Assembly: GCF_014385195.1 (NCBI RefSeq)
Contig: NZ_JACRTG010000026.1
Span: 1-63,683 of the forward strand
Source: Paratissierella segnis
GTDB taxonomy: Bacteria > Bacillota > Clostridia > Tissierellales > Tissierellaceae
DNA length: 63,683 nucleotides
Direction: 5' to 3'
In this document: positions 23,930 to 33,909 of the stretch, piece by piece
Layout: every line of letters starts with the position of its first letter
How positions within the stretch are numbered: position 1 is the stretch's first letter
The notes under the pieces: model-generated
What the model saw: the letters and a program-made list of their open reading frames with translations, nothing else
What the model was told of the DNA's origin: nothing
Database searches by the model: none
Position numbers and translations under genes: made by a program

Positions 23930-25813
23930 TTGAAAAGGATATTGGCATTAATGTTGGCATTAATCCTAATATTATCCGGCTGTAGCGCTAAGACTAAACC
24001 GCCGGTGACTCCAGAAGACCAGAAGGATCCTTTGAGAGCAGATGAAGCACCCGAAGAGGAAATTTCACAAGAATATAGAAGATTATATTCAGGAGAACTG
24101 ACTACTATAAATTATCTGGTAACAGTAAGTACCAATGAATTTGGCGAGGCAGCAAATTTAGTAGATACACTTGTAGATTACGACCAATATGGTGTTGTAA
24201 AGCCCGGATTAGCAACTGAATGGTCTGTTTCCGATGACAAATTAGTATGGACATTTAAAATACGAGAAGGAGTGAAATGGGTAAGACATGATGGCAGTGA
24301 ATATGCAGAAGTAGTAGCACAGGATTTTGTAGATGCAATGGAGTATATTCTAGACAGTACAAATGAATCTGCATCAGCAAATATAGCATATAGTGTAATC
24401 AAAAATGCGGAAAAATATTACAATAAAGAAATCACGGACTTTTCTGAAGTAGGAGTTAAAGCCAAGGATAAATATACACTTGAATACACGTTGGAGAGAC
24501 CGACACACTATTTCCTATCAATGGTAACATATGTATGTTTCTTTCCCGTAAATGGTCAATTTTTAGAGGAAGTCGGAGAATCCTTTGGCACAGATAATGA
24601 AAATCTTCTATACAATGGGGCTTATATAATGGAAACCTTTGAACCGCAAAATAAAAGGGTTTTAGTAGCTAATGAAAACTATTGGGATAAAGAAAACGTC
24701 TATATCAAAAAAATAATATCGACCTATAATAAAGAAGCAAGCACATTAGCACCGGAAATGTTTGCCAGAGGTGATATAGATAATGCAGATATTCCATCGG
24801 CTATACTTGATGAATGGATGAACGATCCTGTAAAAAAAGATTTGATACGTCCAAATAGAACAGGGTATTACACATATTTTTATGCATTTAATTTTGATCC
24901 CAAATTTCCAGAAGAATTTGAGCCGGATAATTGGGAAAAGGCTGTAAATAATGTAAATTTTAGGAAAGCATTGTTCCATGCATTTGATAGAAGAGCTGCT
25001 ATGTTAACAGCAGAGCCCTATGATCCGGATAAGAGAATTCTAAATACCATTACGCCAAAGAACTTCGTAGATGTAGAGGGTGTGGATTATACTCAATTAG
25101 AACCTTTAGCAAAATTTACTAATACTGATTCATTTAATAAGGATTTAGCCTTGGAATTCAAAGAAAAGGCGATGGAAGAGTTAAAGGGCAAGGCAAATTT
25201 CCCCGTAAAAGTACTTATGCCTTACAATACAGGCGTAGTTGAGTGGGCAAATCGAGCACAGGTAATAGAGCAGCAAATGGAAAATCTACTTGGCATTGAT
25301 TTTATTGATATAATGATTGATCCAAAACCTCCTACAGGGTTTTTGTCTGAAGTCCGTCGTGCGGGGAATTATGCGTTATTAGAATGCAATTGGGGACCGG
25401 ACTATGCAGACCCGGAAACATATACGGATCCGTTTACACCTGACGGAACTTACAATTGGCCGCATTTAGCTGAAGGATATAAAGAGAAGAATAACAAAAA
25501 CAAATATGAAAATATGATAAACGAAGCTAAAGCTGAATTGGTAGATACTAAAAAGCGAGTGAATTTATTTGCTGAGGCAGAAGCGTTTTTTATAGAAGAA
25601 GCATTTGTAATTCCTTATGCAGTTAGCGGAGGAACTACGGGATACGTTGCCTCAAGATTAAATCCGTTTGAATCTCAATTTTCCCCGTTTGGAGTAGCTT
25701 CTGAAAGATTTAAAGGACAGAGGATAATGGAAAAACCTATGAATAGCGAAGAATTTACAATACAATTAGCTGAATGGGAAAATAAGAGGGCTGAGGCTTT
25801 GACCGGTCAATAA
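23930..25813 (+). CDS. oppA: Oligopeptide ABC transporter substrate-binding lipoprotein (SBP family 5)
   Basis: A 627-residue solute-binding protein. The lipoprotein signal peptide is followed by the lipobox LSGC, so Cys is lipidated and the protein sits on the outer face of the membrane. The family 5 fold shows as DTLVDYDQYGVVKPGLATEW, FKIREGVKWVRHDGSEY, NWGPDYADPETYTDPF and late domains. TTG 23930 has AGGGGGAG with six-base spacing; GTG 23927 is too close. Four opp genes follow. The hairpin at 25827 between oppA and oppB probably keeps OppA in excess. Ligand could be peptides or muropeptides. Confidence 0.93.
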   Translation: MKRILALMLALILILSGCSAKTKPPVTPEDQKDPLRADEAPEEEISQEYRRLYSGELTTINYLVTVSTNEFGEAANLVDTLVDYDQYGVVKPGLATEWSVSDDKLVWTFKIREGVKWVRHDGSEYAEVVAQDFVDAMEYILDSTNESASANIAYSVIKNAEKYYNKEITDFSEVGVKAKDKYTLEYTLERPTHYFLSMVTYVCFFPVNGQFLEEVGESFGTDNENLLYNGAYIMETFEPQNKRVLVANENYWDKENVYIKKIISTYNKEASTLAPEMFARGDIDNADIPSAILDEWMNDPVKKDLIRPNRTGYYTYFYAFNFDPKFPEEFEPDNWEKAVNNVNFRKALFHAFDRRAAMLTAEPYDPDKRILNTITPKNFVDVEGVDYTQLEPLAKFTNTDSFNKDLALEFKEKAMEELKGKANFPVKVLMPYNTGVVEWANRAQVIEQQMENLLGIDFIDIMIDPKPPTGFLSEVRRAGNYALLECNWGPDYADPETYTDPFTPDGTYNWPHLAEGYKEKNNKNKYENMINEAKAELVDTKKRVNLFAEAEAFFIEEAFVIPYAVSGGTTGYVASRLNPFESQFSPFGVASERFKGQRIMEKPMNSEEFTIQLAEWENKRAEALTGQ

Positions 25814-25826
25814 CAAAAGATGTGTA

Positions 25827-25851
25827 GGGGATGGTTTTAAAGACCATCCCC
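25827..25851 (+). terminator. Intra-operon hairpin between oppA and oppB
   Basis: GGGGATGGT (25827-25835), loop TTTAAAG, ACCATCCCC (25843-25851), followed by ATTAATAT with no T run. Likely an attenuator or 3' stabiliser for the oppA message rather than a full stop. Confidence 0.65.
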
Positions 25852-25910
25852 ATTAATATATAGAATGGATTACACGTTGGTTTCACTGCATTTCTAAAGG
25901 AGTGGAAGAT

Positions 25911-26888
25911 ATGTTTCGTTATATAATAAAAAGACTTATACAATCCTTATTTACTTTATTTATCGTAGTAACAATTGTTTTTTTATTGATGCGCATGATG
26001 CCTGAGGAAGGATATTTTGGGAATAATTATGAAAAACTTGATGAAAGTCAACGTGAAGCTATATTGACAGCCATGGGGCTTAGGGATCCATTGCATAAGC
26101 AACTTATAAATTTTTATAGCCAAATTTTAAAAGGGGATTTGGGCAAATCCATCATATATAGACCAAAGGTTGAAATAAGTAAAATCTTGAAAGCAAAAAT
26201 TCCTTACTCTGTAAAATTTGGCTTAACTTCTATGGGAATATCTATTATTTTGGGAATACCTCTGGGAATCATGATGGCTTTAAATAGAAATAGACTCTGG
26301 GATAAATTGGGTACATCCTATGTGGTGTTTATAAATGCTGTTCCGGCAGCAGTTTATTATTTGTTTATACAATTGTATATAACAGCATTCTCAAAATATC
26401 TTGTTGATAGATATGATTATTTTTTTCAACTTCCCATATTATTTTCAGAAAACAATCCTTTATCATGGATATTACCCATCATATCTATGTCACTAGGCGG
26501 TATCGCTTATTATGCAATGTGGATGAGGAGATATATGTTGGATGAAATAAATAAGGATTATGTGAAACTGGCGAGAGCTAAGGGGCTAAAAAACTCGTCT
26601 ATCATGTTAAAACATGTCTTGAGAAATGCATTTGTCCCTATGGCTCAGTATTTGCCTAGTGCAATGCTCTTTACAATATCGGGTTCTATATATATTGAAT
26701 CATTATATTCTATCCCGGGAATGGGAGGTTTGTTGGTAGATGCGATTCAAAGACAGGATAATACTCTAGTTCAAGCCCTAGTTTTGATTTATTCTTCAAT
26801 AGGGATATTGGGGCTCTTTTTAGGGGATGTCTTAATGGCAGTATTTGATCCGAGGATAAAATTGGAGAAAAAAGGAGGTGCCAGATAA
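25911..26888 (+). CDS. oppB: Oligopeptide ABC transporter permease
   Basis: A 325-residue membrane protein with an N-terminal helix (YIIKRLIQSLFTLFIVVTIV) and about five further helices. The cytoplasmic EAA loop, which docks the ATPases, is seen in YVKLARAKGLKNSSIMLKHVLRNA. The DppB/OppB signature GDLGKSIIYRPKVEISKIL is present. ATG 25911 has AAGGAG with eight-base spacing, better than GTG 25902. Its last base is the first of oppC, so the two are translationally coupled. Confidence 0.93.
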   Translation: MFRYIIKRLIQSLFTLFIVVTIVFLLMRMMPEEGYFGNNYEKLDESQREAILTAMGLRDPLHKQLINFYSQILKGDLGKSIIYRPKVEISKILKAKIPYSVKFGLTSMGISIILGIPLGIMMALNRNRLWDKLGTSYVVFINAVPAAVYYLFIQLYITAFSKYLVDRYDYFFQLPILFSENNPLSWILPIISMSLGGIAYYAMWMRRYMLDEINKDYVKLARAKGLKNSSIMLKHVLRNAFVPMAQYLPSAMLFTISGSIYIESLYSIPGMGGLLVDAIQRQDNTLVQALVLIYSSIGILGLFLGDVLMAVFDPRIKLEKKGGAR

Positions 26889-27853
26889 TGAGTGTGAAGA
26901 TTGAAAAATTATCTGATGGAATTAATGAAAATCTATTTGCATTTGTAAAATATAATGAGATTGAAGCTCAAAGGGGCGGGTATTCGAACTATTCGTATTG
27001 GAAGTCGACATTCAAAGTGTTTTCGCAGAACAAGGCAGCAATTCTGTTTTTAATTATAATGGTTGTATTATTAATTTTTACTGTCATACAGCCCTATCTG
27101 CCCAATCAGAAATCACCTACAGAAATCTCAATTGATCCTCAAACCAATATGCAGCTTAGAAATCATCCACCTGATAAAGAATTTATCTTTGGCACCAACT
27201 CCATAGGCCAAGATCTTTGGGCAAGAATTTGGAGCGGAACACGTACCTCCCTTTTCATAGGTCTTTTAGTTGGTTTATGGGAGGCGATTTTAGGAATTAT
27301 AATTGGTGCTCTATGGGGTTATGTAAGACAATTAGATAGAATTATCACTGAAATTTACAATGTTTTAGACAATATTCCAACAACAATTATATTGATTTTA
27401 TTAACATATATTATGAGACCCAGTATTGGAACGATGATATTTGCTATGTGCATGACGGGATGGCTGAGCATGGCTAGATTTGTACGCAATCAGATAGTTA
27501 TTATCAGGGATAGAGAGTATAATTTAGCTTCAAGATGCTTGGGCACACCTACTGGTAGGATAATAACGAGAAATCTTTTGCCTTATTTAGTTTCGGTCAT
27601 TATGTTAAGACTGGCCTTGGCAATTCCGGCTGCCATAGGGTCTGAGGTTTTCTTAACATATATAGGGTTAGGGCTACCAGTTAGCATCCCTTCACTTGGT
27701 AATCTTATAAATGAAGGAAGAGCGGTAATGATGGTAAAACAATTGCGATATCAATTGATATTTCCTGCAATTGTGTTGTCTTTAATTACTATATCCTTCT
27801 ATATTATAGGGAATGTATTTGCTGATGCTGCTGATCCGAGAAATCATGTTTAG
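26888..27853 (+). CDS. oppC: Oligopeptide ABC transporter permease
   Basis: A 321-residue partner of OppB. The OppC N-terminal region with its first membrane helix (AAILFLIIMVVLLIFTVI) is followed by the extracytoplasmic HPPDKEFIFGTNSIGQDLWAR (in parts), then the permease domain with an EAA-like loop around REYNLASRCLGTPTGRI. The start codon overlaps the oppB stop by one base. AGGAGG in the end of oppB provides the ribosome site. It forms the heterodimeric channel with OppB. Confidence 0.93.
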   Translation: MSVKIEKLSDGINENLFAFVKYNEIEAQRGGYSNYSYWKSTFKVFSQNKAAILFLIIMVVLLIFTVIQPYLPNQKSPTEISIDPQTNMQLRNHPPDKEFIFGTNSIGQDLWARIWSGTRTSLFIGLLVGLWEAILGIIIGALWGYVRQLDRIITEIYNVLDNIPTTIILILLTYIMRPSIGTMIFAMCMTGWLSMARFVRNQIVIIRDREYNLASRCLGTPTGRIITRNLLPYLVSVIMLRLALAIPAAIGSEVFLTYIGLGLPVSIPSLGNLINEGRAVMMVKQLRYQLIFPAIVLSLITISFYIIGNVFADAADPRNHV

Positions 27854-27870
27854 AAATGGTGGGAATAATT

Positions 27871-28902
27871 ATGAATAAAATCTTATCGGTTGACGATTTA
27901 GTAATTAAATTTAAATTAAGAGGGAGGATTCTAACAGCATTAAGAGGTGTCTCTTTGGAGATTTTTGAAGGTGAGACGCTGGCGATTGTTGGCGAATCAG
28001 GATCCGGCAAATCCGTGTTGGCAAAATCCTTTATGGGTTTACTCGATAATAATGGGTGGATTGATTCGGGAAGTATATTATATGACAGAAAAGACATAGC
28101 AAAATACAAAAATGAAAAGGAATGGCTGACCATAAGAGGTAAAGAAATAGCCATGGTATTTCAAGAACCTATGACTTCCTTAAATCCACTAAAGACAATA
28201 GGAAAACAAGTGGAAGAAGCAGTCGAATTGCATCAAGGGTTAAGAGGAAATGATGCTAAAAATGAAGTAATAACAATTTTGGAGAATGTAGGGATTTCAA
28301 ATCCACAGAGTCGTTATAGTCAATATCCGCATGAATTTTCCGGCGGGATGAGACAAAGAGTTGTTATAGCAATCGCTATTGCATGTAAGCCTAAGATATT
28401 AATTTGCGATGAACCGACCACAGCATTGGATGTTACAATACAAGCGCAGTTCATAAAACTTTTAAAGGAATTAAAAAATAAATACAATTTGACCATAATA
28501 TATATAACCCATGACTTAGGAGTAGTAGCAAATATTGCAGATAAAATAGCTGTAATGTATGCAGGGGATATAGTTGAAATAGGCAAATGTGAGGAAGTAT
28601 TCTATAATGGGCAGCATCCATATACTTGGGCGCTTTTATCATCCCTGCCTCAATTGGGAATTAAGGGGCAACCTCTATACTCAATCAAGGGAACTCCACC
28701 AAATCTTTTTTATGACATAAAAGGGGATGCATTTGCGCCAAGAAATGAACATGCTCTAAAGATAGATTTTGTGGAAAGACCGCCTTATTTTGATGTAAGC
28801 CCAACTCACAAAGCTAGGACATGGTTATTGGATCAAAGGGCTCCAAAACTGGAACCACCTCAATCAATTAGGCTGTTACGTAAAGAGTGGGAGGCTAAAT
28901 AA
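27871..28902 (+). CDS. oppD: Oligopeptide ABC transporter ATPase
   Basis: A 343-residue ATP-binding subunit. Walker A is GESGSGKSVLAK, the Q loop is MVFQEPMTSLNP, the signature FSGGMRQRV, Walker B ILICDEPTTALD and the switch histidine in THDLGVV. The C-terminal oligopeptide/dipeptide transporter extension (HPYTWALLSSLPQLG) is present, but I see no clear cysteine quartet for the iron-sulfur cluster found in some OppD proteins. ATG 27871 with GGTGGG upstream is preferred over ATG 27856. One-base overlap with oppF. Confidence 0.93.
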   Translation: MNKILSVDDLVIKFKLRGRILTALRGVSLEIFEGETLAIVGESGSGKSVLAKSFMGLLDNNGWIDSGSILYDRKDIAKYKNEKEWLTIRGKEIAMVFQEPMTSLNPLKTIGKQVEEAVELHQGLRGNDAKNEVITILENVGISNPQSRYSQYPHEFSGGMRQRVVIAIAIACKPKILICDEPTTALDVTIQAQFIKLLKELKNKYNLTIIYITHDLGVVANIADKIAVMYAGDIVEIGKCEEVFYNGQHPYTWALLSSLPQLGIKGQPLYSIKGTPPNLFYDIKGDAFAPRNEHALKIDFVERPPYFDVSPTHKARTWLLDQRAPKLEPPQSIRLLRKEWEAK

Positions 28903-29831
28903 TGGACAGAGAAATTTTATTGGAAGTTAAAAATTTAAAAGTTGAATTTGGAGCTAAAAAAAATAAATTCACAGCAGTAGACGGTGTAAGTTTTCATATA
29001 TATAAAGGTGAAACCTTTGGATTGGTAGGGGAGTCAGGGTCCGGAAAGACAACCATAGGAAGAGCCATAGTCCGCATAAATGAAATATCGGATGGAGAGA
29101 TTATATTTAAAGGGAAAAAAATATCCGGGAAAATAGATCCTCAGTTAGATAAAGAGATTACAAGGCAAATTCAGATGATATTTCAAGACCCTATAGCTTC
29201 CTTAAACGAAAGATCCAAGGTGGACTATATTGTATCGGAAGGCCTATACAATATTAAAAATTATAAATCAGAGGAAGAGAGGAAACAAAAGGTGGCCAAA
29301 TCCTTGATGGATGTAGGATTACTTCCGGAATTTGCATCCAGATTTCCCCATGAATTCTCCGGAGGTCAGAGACAAAGAATAGGTGTGGCTAGAGCTCTCA
29401 TTATGGAGCCGGAATTAATCATAGCAGATGAACCCATATCGGCGTTGGATGTGTCTATCAGAGCACAAGTACTAAATCTGCTTTCAGAATTGCAGCGTGA
29501 AAAAGGGCTTACTTATCTTTTTATTGCTCATGATTTGTCTGTTGTAAGGTTTATAACCGACAGGGTTGCAGTAATCCATAAGGGTAAAATTGTGGAATTA
29601 GCTGATACGCAAGAAATTTTTAAAAATCCTTTACATCCTTATACGAAAGCATTGCTGTCCAGTATACCTTTGCCGGATCCGAAAAGAGAAAGAAAGAAGA
29701 AGCTTATAGAGTATAATTCAAATATCCATGACTATTCAATAGACAAACCCAAATGGGTGGAAATAAGGCATGGGCATTACATTTTTGGAAATGAAATAGA
29801 AATTGAAAAGTGGAAGAAAGGATTGAAATAA
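28902..29831 (+). CDS. oppF: Oligopeptide ABC transporter ATPase
   Basis: A 309-residue second ATPase. Walker A GESGSGKTTIGRA, signature FSGGQRQRIGVARAL, Walker B LIIADEPISALD and switch histidine AHDLSVV are intact. The C-terminal segment HPYTKALLSSIPLPDPK is typical of OppF. It ends at KWKKGLK, shorter than some homologues. It completes the heterotetrameric importer core OppBCDF. The repeat at 29871 lies in the gap to nagZ. Confidence 0.93.
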   Translation: MDREILLEVKNLKVEFGAKKNKFTAVDGVSFHIYKGETFGLVGESGSGKTTIGRAIVRINEISDGEIIFKGKKISGKIDPQLDKEITRQIQMIFQDPIASLNERSKVDYIVSEGLYNIKNYKSEEERKQKVAKSLMDVGLLPEFASRFPHEFSGGQRQRIGVARALIMEPELIIADEPISALDVSIRAQVLNLLSELQREKGLTYLFIAHDLSVVRFITDRVAVIHKGKIVELADTQEIFKNPLHPYTKALLSSIPLPDPKRERKKKLIEYNSNIHDYSIDKPKWVEIRHGHYIFGNEIEIEKWKKGLK

Positions 29832-29870
29832 AGTTCATTATGGGGTAATCTTAATATAGAACGTATTTAT

Positions 29871-29902
29871 AATTTACAATTCACAATTCATAATTGCAAT
29901 AA
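29871..29902. repeat. Intergenic degenerate TGTGAAT/C repeat, copy D (opposite strand)
   Basis: AATTTACAATTCACAATTC followed by ATAATTGCAAT, the reverse complement of the ATTGTGAATTGT units seen at 4900, 12563 and 49008. Confidence 0.55.
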
Positions 29903-29925
29903 CACAAGAGAGGAATTAAAAACTA

Positions 29926-31170
29926 ATGAATAAAAATAAATATCAAATATTACTGTTAATTTTAATTTTAATAATGACAGGGTGTAAAAAGGAAAATGGG
30001 AAAATAGAGGGCAATGAAAATAATAACGGTGATATCGTACAGGAAAATCCTATAGATGATGAAATAGCAGAAGTTGACAAAATAGAAGAAATGATAAAAA
30101 ATATGATTTTAGAAGAGAAAATCGGGCAGCTGATTATAGTGGGAAAAGAAGGACTTGAAATCAATGAAGATGATATACACCAGATTGAAAATAATAAGGT
30201 CGGTGGATTCATCTTTTTTTCCAGAAATGTAGACAATGAAAATCAAGTTTTAAATTTGCTAAATGAACTTAAAAATTCTAATTCTTCTAATAAAATACCT
30301 TTATTTCTATCAATTGATGAAGAAGGAGGAGCAGTCAGCAGATTGTCCCAAATTTACGGGAAGCTGCCAACTGCCAAGAAATTAGGAGAAAAAAGCAATC
30401 AAGAACTTTCGTTTGAGTATGGTAAAATCTTGGGATTGAGTTTAAAAAAGCTGGGATTCAATCTTGATTTTGCTCCGGTTTTGGATATAAATTCTAATCC
30501 TAAAAACCCTATCATAGGAGACAGAGCTTATGGCAATACAGTTGAAAAGGTAGTGGAAAACGGCATAAGCGTAATGGATGGGATACATTCCGAAGGGATT
30601 ATTTCAAGTGTTAAACATTTTCCCGGGCATGGAGATACAAGTGTTGATTCTCACTTGGATTTGCCCAGGATAGATAAATCTTTAGATGAACTGGAAAATT
30701 TAGAATTATATCCATTCAAGGAAGCAATTAATAAAGACGCTGATATGATAATGGTAGCGCATATTTTATTCCCGCAATTAGATGATAAATATCCGGCTTC
30801 TATGTCCGGCCAAATAATCAATAAGCTCTTGAGAGAAAAGCTAAACTTCAATGGTGTAATTGTATCAGACGACATAACAATGGGTGCTATCACCGAAAAT
30901 TACTCTATTGGTAAGGGAGCAATTGAATTTTTAAAATCCGGAGGAGATATAATACTGGTGTGCCATGAGGCGGATAATCCATCAATTGTATTAGATGCTA
31001 TTAAAATGGGTATTGAAGAAGGAGAGGTATCTATAGATGAAATTGATAAAAAAGTATACCGAATACTAAGCTTAAAGGATAAATACAATCTAAAAGATGA
31101 TAAAATTGAAAATATAGATATTAATGATGTCATTGACAGAATAAATAAATTGAATGAAAAAATATCATAA
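29926..31170 (+). CDS. nagZ: Glycoside hydrolase family 3 beta-N-acetylhexosaminidase lipoprotein
   Basis: A 414-residue GH3 enzyme. The signal peptide ends in the lipobox IMTGC, so it is anchored outside. The GH3 NagZ core shows GGFIFFSRN, FLSIDEEGGAVSRL, DFAPVLDIN, the catalytic-loop motif KHFPGHGDTSVDSHLDLP with the His-Asp acid/base pair, and the nucleophile aspartate in VSDDITMGAI. It removes N-acetylglucosamine from peptidoglycan fragments. The ROK sugar kinase follows after 12 bases. The opp genes lie just upstream, giving a coherent cell-wall recycling set. Confidence 0.93.
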   Translation: MNKNKYQILLLILILIMTGCKKENGKIEGNENNNGDIVQENPIDDEIAEVDKIEEMIKNMILEEKIGQLIIVGKEGLEINEDDIHQIENNKVGGFIFFSRNVDNENQVLNLLNELKNSNSSNKIPLFLSIDEEGGAVSRLSQIYGKLPTAKKLGEKSNQELSFEYGKILGLSLKKLGFNLDFAPVLDINSNPKNPIIGDRAYGNTVEKVVENGISVMDGIHSEGIISSVKHFPGHGDTSVDSHLDLPRIDKSLDELENLELYPFKEAINKDADMIMVAHILFPQLDDKYPASMSGQIINKLLREKLNFNGVIVSDDITMGAITENYSIGKGAIEFLKSGGDIILVCHEADNPSIVLDAIKMGIEEGEVSIDEIDKKVYRILSLKDKYNLKDDKIENIDINDVIDRINKLNEKIS

Positions 31171-31182
31171 GGGGGATGAGCA

Positions 31183-32082
31183 ATGGAAAATACAATAGGT
31201 ATTGATCTTGGTGGGACAAGTATCAAAGGTGGGGTAGTTAATGCTCATGGCGAGATTATAAGAAAGGCAGAAAGGGATACCGGTAAGAAGGTAGGTAAAA
31301 AAGAAGTTTTAAATAGGATAAAATTGGTTATAAAAGACTTATTAGGTGATGACATAATAGGTATAGGGTTAGGCTCTCCCGGGTTTATAGACTCAAATGA
31401 GGGTAAAGTTTTAGACATTGGTGGTAACATAGAAGACTGGGCTCATACGGATATAAAAGGCGAATTATCCAAGGAATTTCCCAATTTACCAATCTTTGTA
31501 GAAAATGATGCCAATGTGGCCGGTATTTGTGAGGGCTGGATTGGAGCAGGAAAGGGATTCAGAAGTTTTGCGATGCTTACCCTGGGAACGGGAGTTGGAG
31601 GATGCATATATACAGAAAAGGAAGGCATATGGAACGGGAACAATTTTCAGGGCGCAGAATTAGGTCATACGATACTATATCCTAATGGTAGAGAGTGTAA
31701 CTGTGGGCAGAAAGGCTGCGTTGAGAGATATATTTCAGGCGCTGCAGTGGAAAGAATATATGAAGAAATGACGGGCAAGTTCAAAAAGGGAAAGTACATT
31801 TTCAAAGATTCATTAACAAATGATGTCGATAGAGAACTAGTTGATAAATTCACCCAAGATTTGGCTATATATATAGTATCATTAAAAAATATATTTGATC
31901 CGGAGGGGATTATTATTGGTGGCGGAGTAATCAACTCAAGAGAGTATTGGTGGGAAAAAATGATTAAATATTATAAAGAATATATAAATGATGATAAAGG
32001 ACTAAAAATAGTACCTGCTATTTATCAAAATGATGCGGGCATTATTGGTGCCGCAAAGATTGTTTTTAATCATATAAAATAA
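31183..32082 (+). CDS. ROK family sugar kinase
   Basis: A 299-residue sugar kinase. The phosphate motif is IGIDLGGTSIKGGVV, the sugar-binding ENDANVAGICEGW and LGTGVGGC follow, and the zinc motif CNCGQKGCVERYISG with the histidine in ELGHTI is intact, so this is an enzyme rather than a DNA-binding ROK repressor (no HTH). The family phosphorylates glucose, N-acetylglucosamine or N-acetylmannosamine. Being 12 bases after nagZ suggests N-acetylglucosamine released by NagZ as substrate, but glucose cannot be excluded. GGGGGATG precedes the ATG. Confidence 0.9.
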   Translation: MENTIGIDLGGTSIKGGVVNAHGEIIRKAERDTGKKVGKKEVLNRIKLVIKDLLGDDIIGIGLGSPGFIDSNEGKVLDIGGNIEDWAHTDIKGELSKEFPNLPIFVENDANVAGICEGWIGAGKGFRSFAMLTLGTGVGGCIYTEKEGIWNGNNFQGAELGHTILYPNGRECNCGQKGCVERYISGAAVERIYEEMTGKFKKGKYIFKDSLTNDVDRELVDKFTQDLAIYIVSLKNIFDPEGIIIGGGVINSREYWWEKMIKYYKEYINDDKGLKIVPAIYQNDAGIIGAAKIVFNHIK

Positions 32083-32116
32083 CTATAATGTTATAATTCA
32101 TACAAGGAGAGACGAA

Positions 32117-33841
32117 ATGTTAAAGAGATTTATCGCATATTACAAACCACATAAGAGACTATTTTTTATAGACATGTTTTTTGCTTTATTAATTTCTATT
32201 ATTGATTTAATTTTTCCGATTTTTACTAGAAAGATGATAAATGAGATAATTCCTGCAGGCAGGATGGACTTATTATTAAGATGGAGCATTGTAATGGCTT
32301 TCTTGTTTATTTTACGCTATATAAGCCAGTATATCGTAGCTTATTGGGGGCATTTATTGGGAGTAAAAATTGAGCACGATATGAGAGGTGATATATTTTC
32401 ACATTTACAAACTCTGTCCTTTAGCTATTTTGACAACACTAAGACGGGAAATATAATGTCGAGGATAGTAAATGATCTAAGGGATATAACCGAATTAGCT
32501 CACCATGGTCCGGAGAATATATTTATATCATCAATAATGATTATAGGTTCATTTGTTGTTTTATTATCAATCGAATGGAGATTGACTCTAATACTTTTTG
32601 CTTTTATTCCGCTTATGATTTTCTTTGTAATTTCTAAAAAAAATAAAATGGAGGCATCCTTTAAGAAGGTGAAAAATAAAATAGCTAACGTCAATTCTCA
32701 ATTGGAAAACAGTATTTCAGGAGTAAGAGTCGCAAAATCCTTTACAAATGAGGATTATGAAATTGAGAAGTTCAATGAAGGGAACATAGCCTTTTCAGAG
32801 GCAAGAGGAGAATCATACAGGGTAATGGCAGAGTTTATTTCAGGTATTGAGATTATGTCCAATATTTTGAATCTGCTAGTTATATCTATTGGGGGTTATT
32901 TTGTATACAATGAGGTTATAGGAGTAGGGGATTTGTTTGCGTACACTTTGTATATGACCTTCTTAATGCAACCTATTAAAAAGCTAGCGGATTTTACCCA
33001 ACAGTTGCAGGATGGAATGACAGGATTTGAAAGATTTCTAGAAATTATGGATATAGAGCCTGATATTGTAGACAAAACTGATGCAATAGAATTAAAAGAA
33101 GTAAAGGGGAAAATAGAATTTCATGATGTTTCGTTTAGCTATCAAAATGGAGATGGAACTGTTCTGGCAAATCTGAATATGGAAATAGAGCCGGGCAAAA
33201 CAGTGGCTTTGGTTGGGCCATCCGGAGCCGGAAAGACAACACTATGTCATTTGATTCCAAGATTTTATGATATAAATTCCGGTGAAATATTATTAGATGA
33301 TATTGATATAAGAGATATTAAATTAAAGTCATTAAGAAAAAACATAGGATTGGTACAACAAGATGTGTTCTTATTTACTGGCACCATAAAGGAAAATATT
33401 TTATATGGAAAACCTGATTCAACAGATGAAGAAGTTATTGAAGCTGCCAAAAAAGCTAGGATACACGATTTCATCATGAATCTTCCTCATGGTTATGATA
33501 CCTATGTAGGGGAAAAAGGTGCTATGCTATCAGGCGGTCAAAAACAGAGAATTTCTATCGCCAGAGTATTTTTAAAAAACCCTCCATTGCTTATCCTAGA
33601 CGAAGCTACCTCTGCCCTTGATAATGAAACCGAAATTATGATACAGAAATCACTAGAGGAACTATCCAAAGATAGAACAACATTGGTAATAGCTCATAGA
33701 TTATCCACCATTAAAAATGCTGATGAAATTCTTGTATTAACCAGCGAAGGTATTGTGGAAAGAGGGAATCATGAAAAATTATTAAATGAAGGCAATCTCT
33801 ATGCAAAACTCTATAAGTCACAGTTTAAAAATATGGCATAG
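32117..33841 (+). CDS. ABC exporter (fused membrane and ATPase domains, MsbA-like)
   Basis: A 574-residue half-transporter. The first 310 residues carry six membrane helices of the type IV exporter fold (FFIDMFFALLISIIDLIFPI; LSFSYFDNTKTGNIMSR). The ATPase domain has Walker A ALVGPSGAGKTTLCHLI, signature LSGGQKQRISIAR, Walker B LLILDEATSALD and switch histidine IAHRLSTI. It should work as a homodimer exporting lipid, peptide or drug. It follows the ROK kinase after 34 bases and may share the transcript, but a functional link is not evident. Confidence 0.92.
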   Translation: MLKRFIAYYKPHKRLFFIDMFFALLISIIDLIFPIFTRKMINEIIPAGRMDLLLRWSIVMAFLFILRYISQYIVAYWGHLLGVKIEHDMRGDIFSHLQTLSFSYFDNTKTGNIMSRIVNDLRDITELAHHGPENIFISSIMIIGSFVVLLSIEWRLTLILFAFIPLMIFFVISKKNKMEASFKKVKNKIANVNSQLENSISGVRVAKSFTNEDYEIEKFNEGNIAFSEARGESYRVMAEFISGIEIMSNILNLLVISIGGYFVYNEVIGVGDLFAYTLYMTFLMQPIKKLADFTQQLQDGMTGFERFLEIMDIEPDIVDKTDAIELKEVKGKIEFHDVSFSYQNGDGTVLANLNMEIEPGKTVALVGPSGAGKTTLCHLIPRFYDINSGEILLDDIDIRDIKLKSLRKNIGLVQQDVFLFTGTIKENILYGKPDSTDEEVIEAAKKARIHDFIMNLPHGYDTYVGEKGAMLSGGQKQRISIARVFLKNPPLLILDEATSALDNETEIMIQKSLEELSKDRTTLVIAHRLSTIKNADEILVLTSEGIVERGNHEKLLNEGNLYAKLYKSQFKNMA

Positions 33842-33909
33842 CAATATGTAGTGTCAATATAACCTCTCCTTTCATATGATATAGTGAATATAAATGGGGA
33901 GGTATAATT

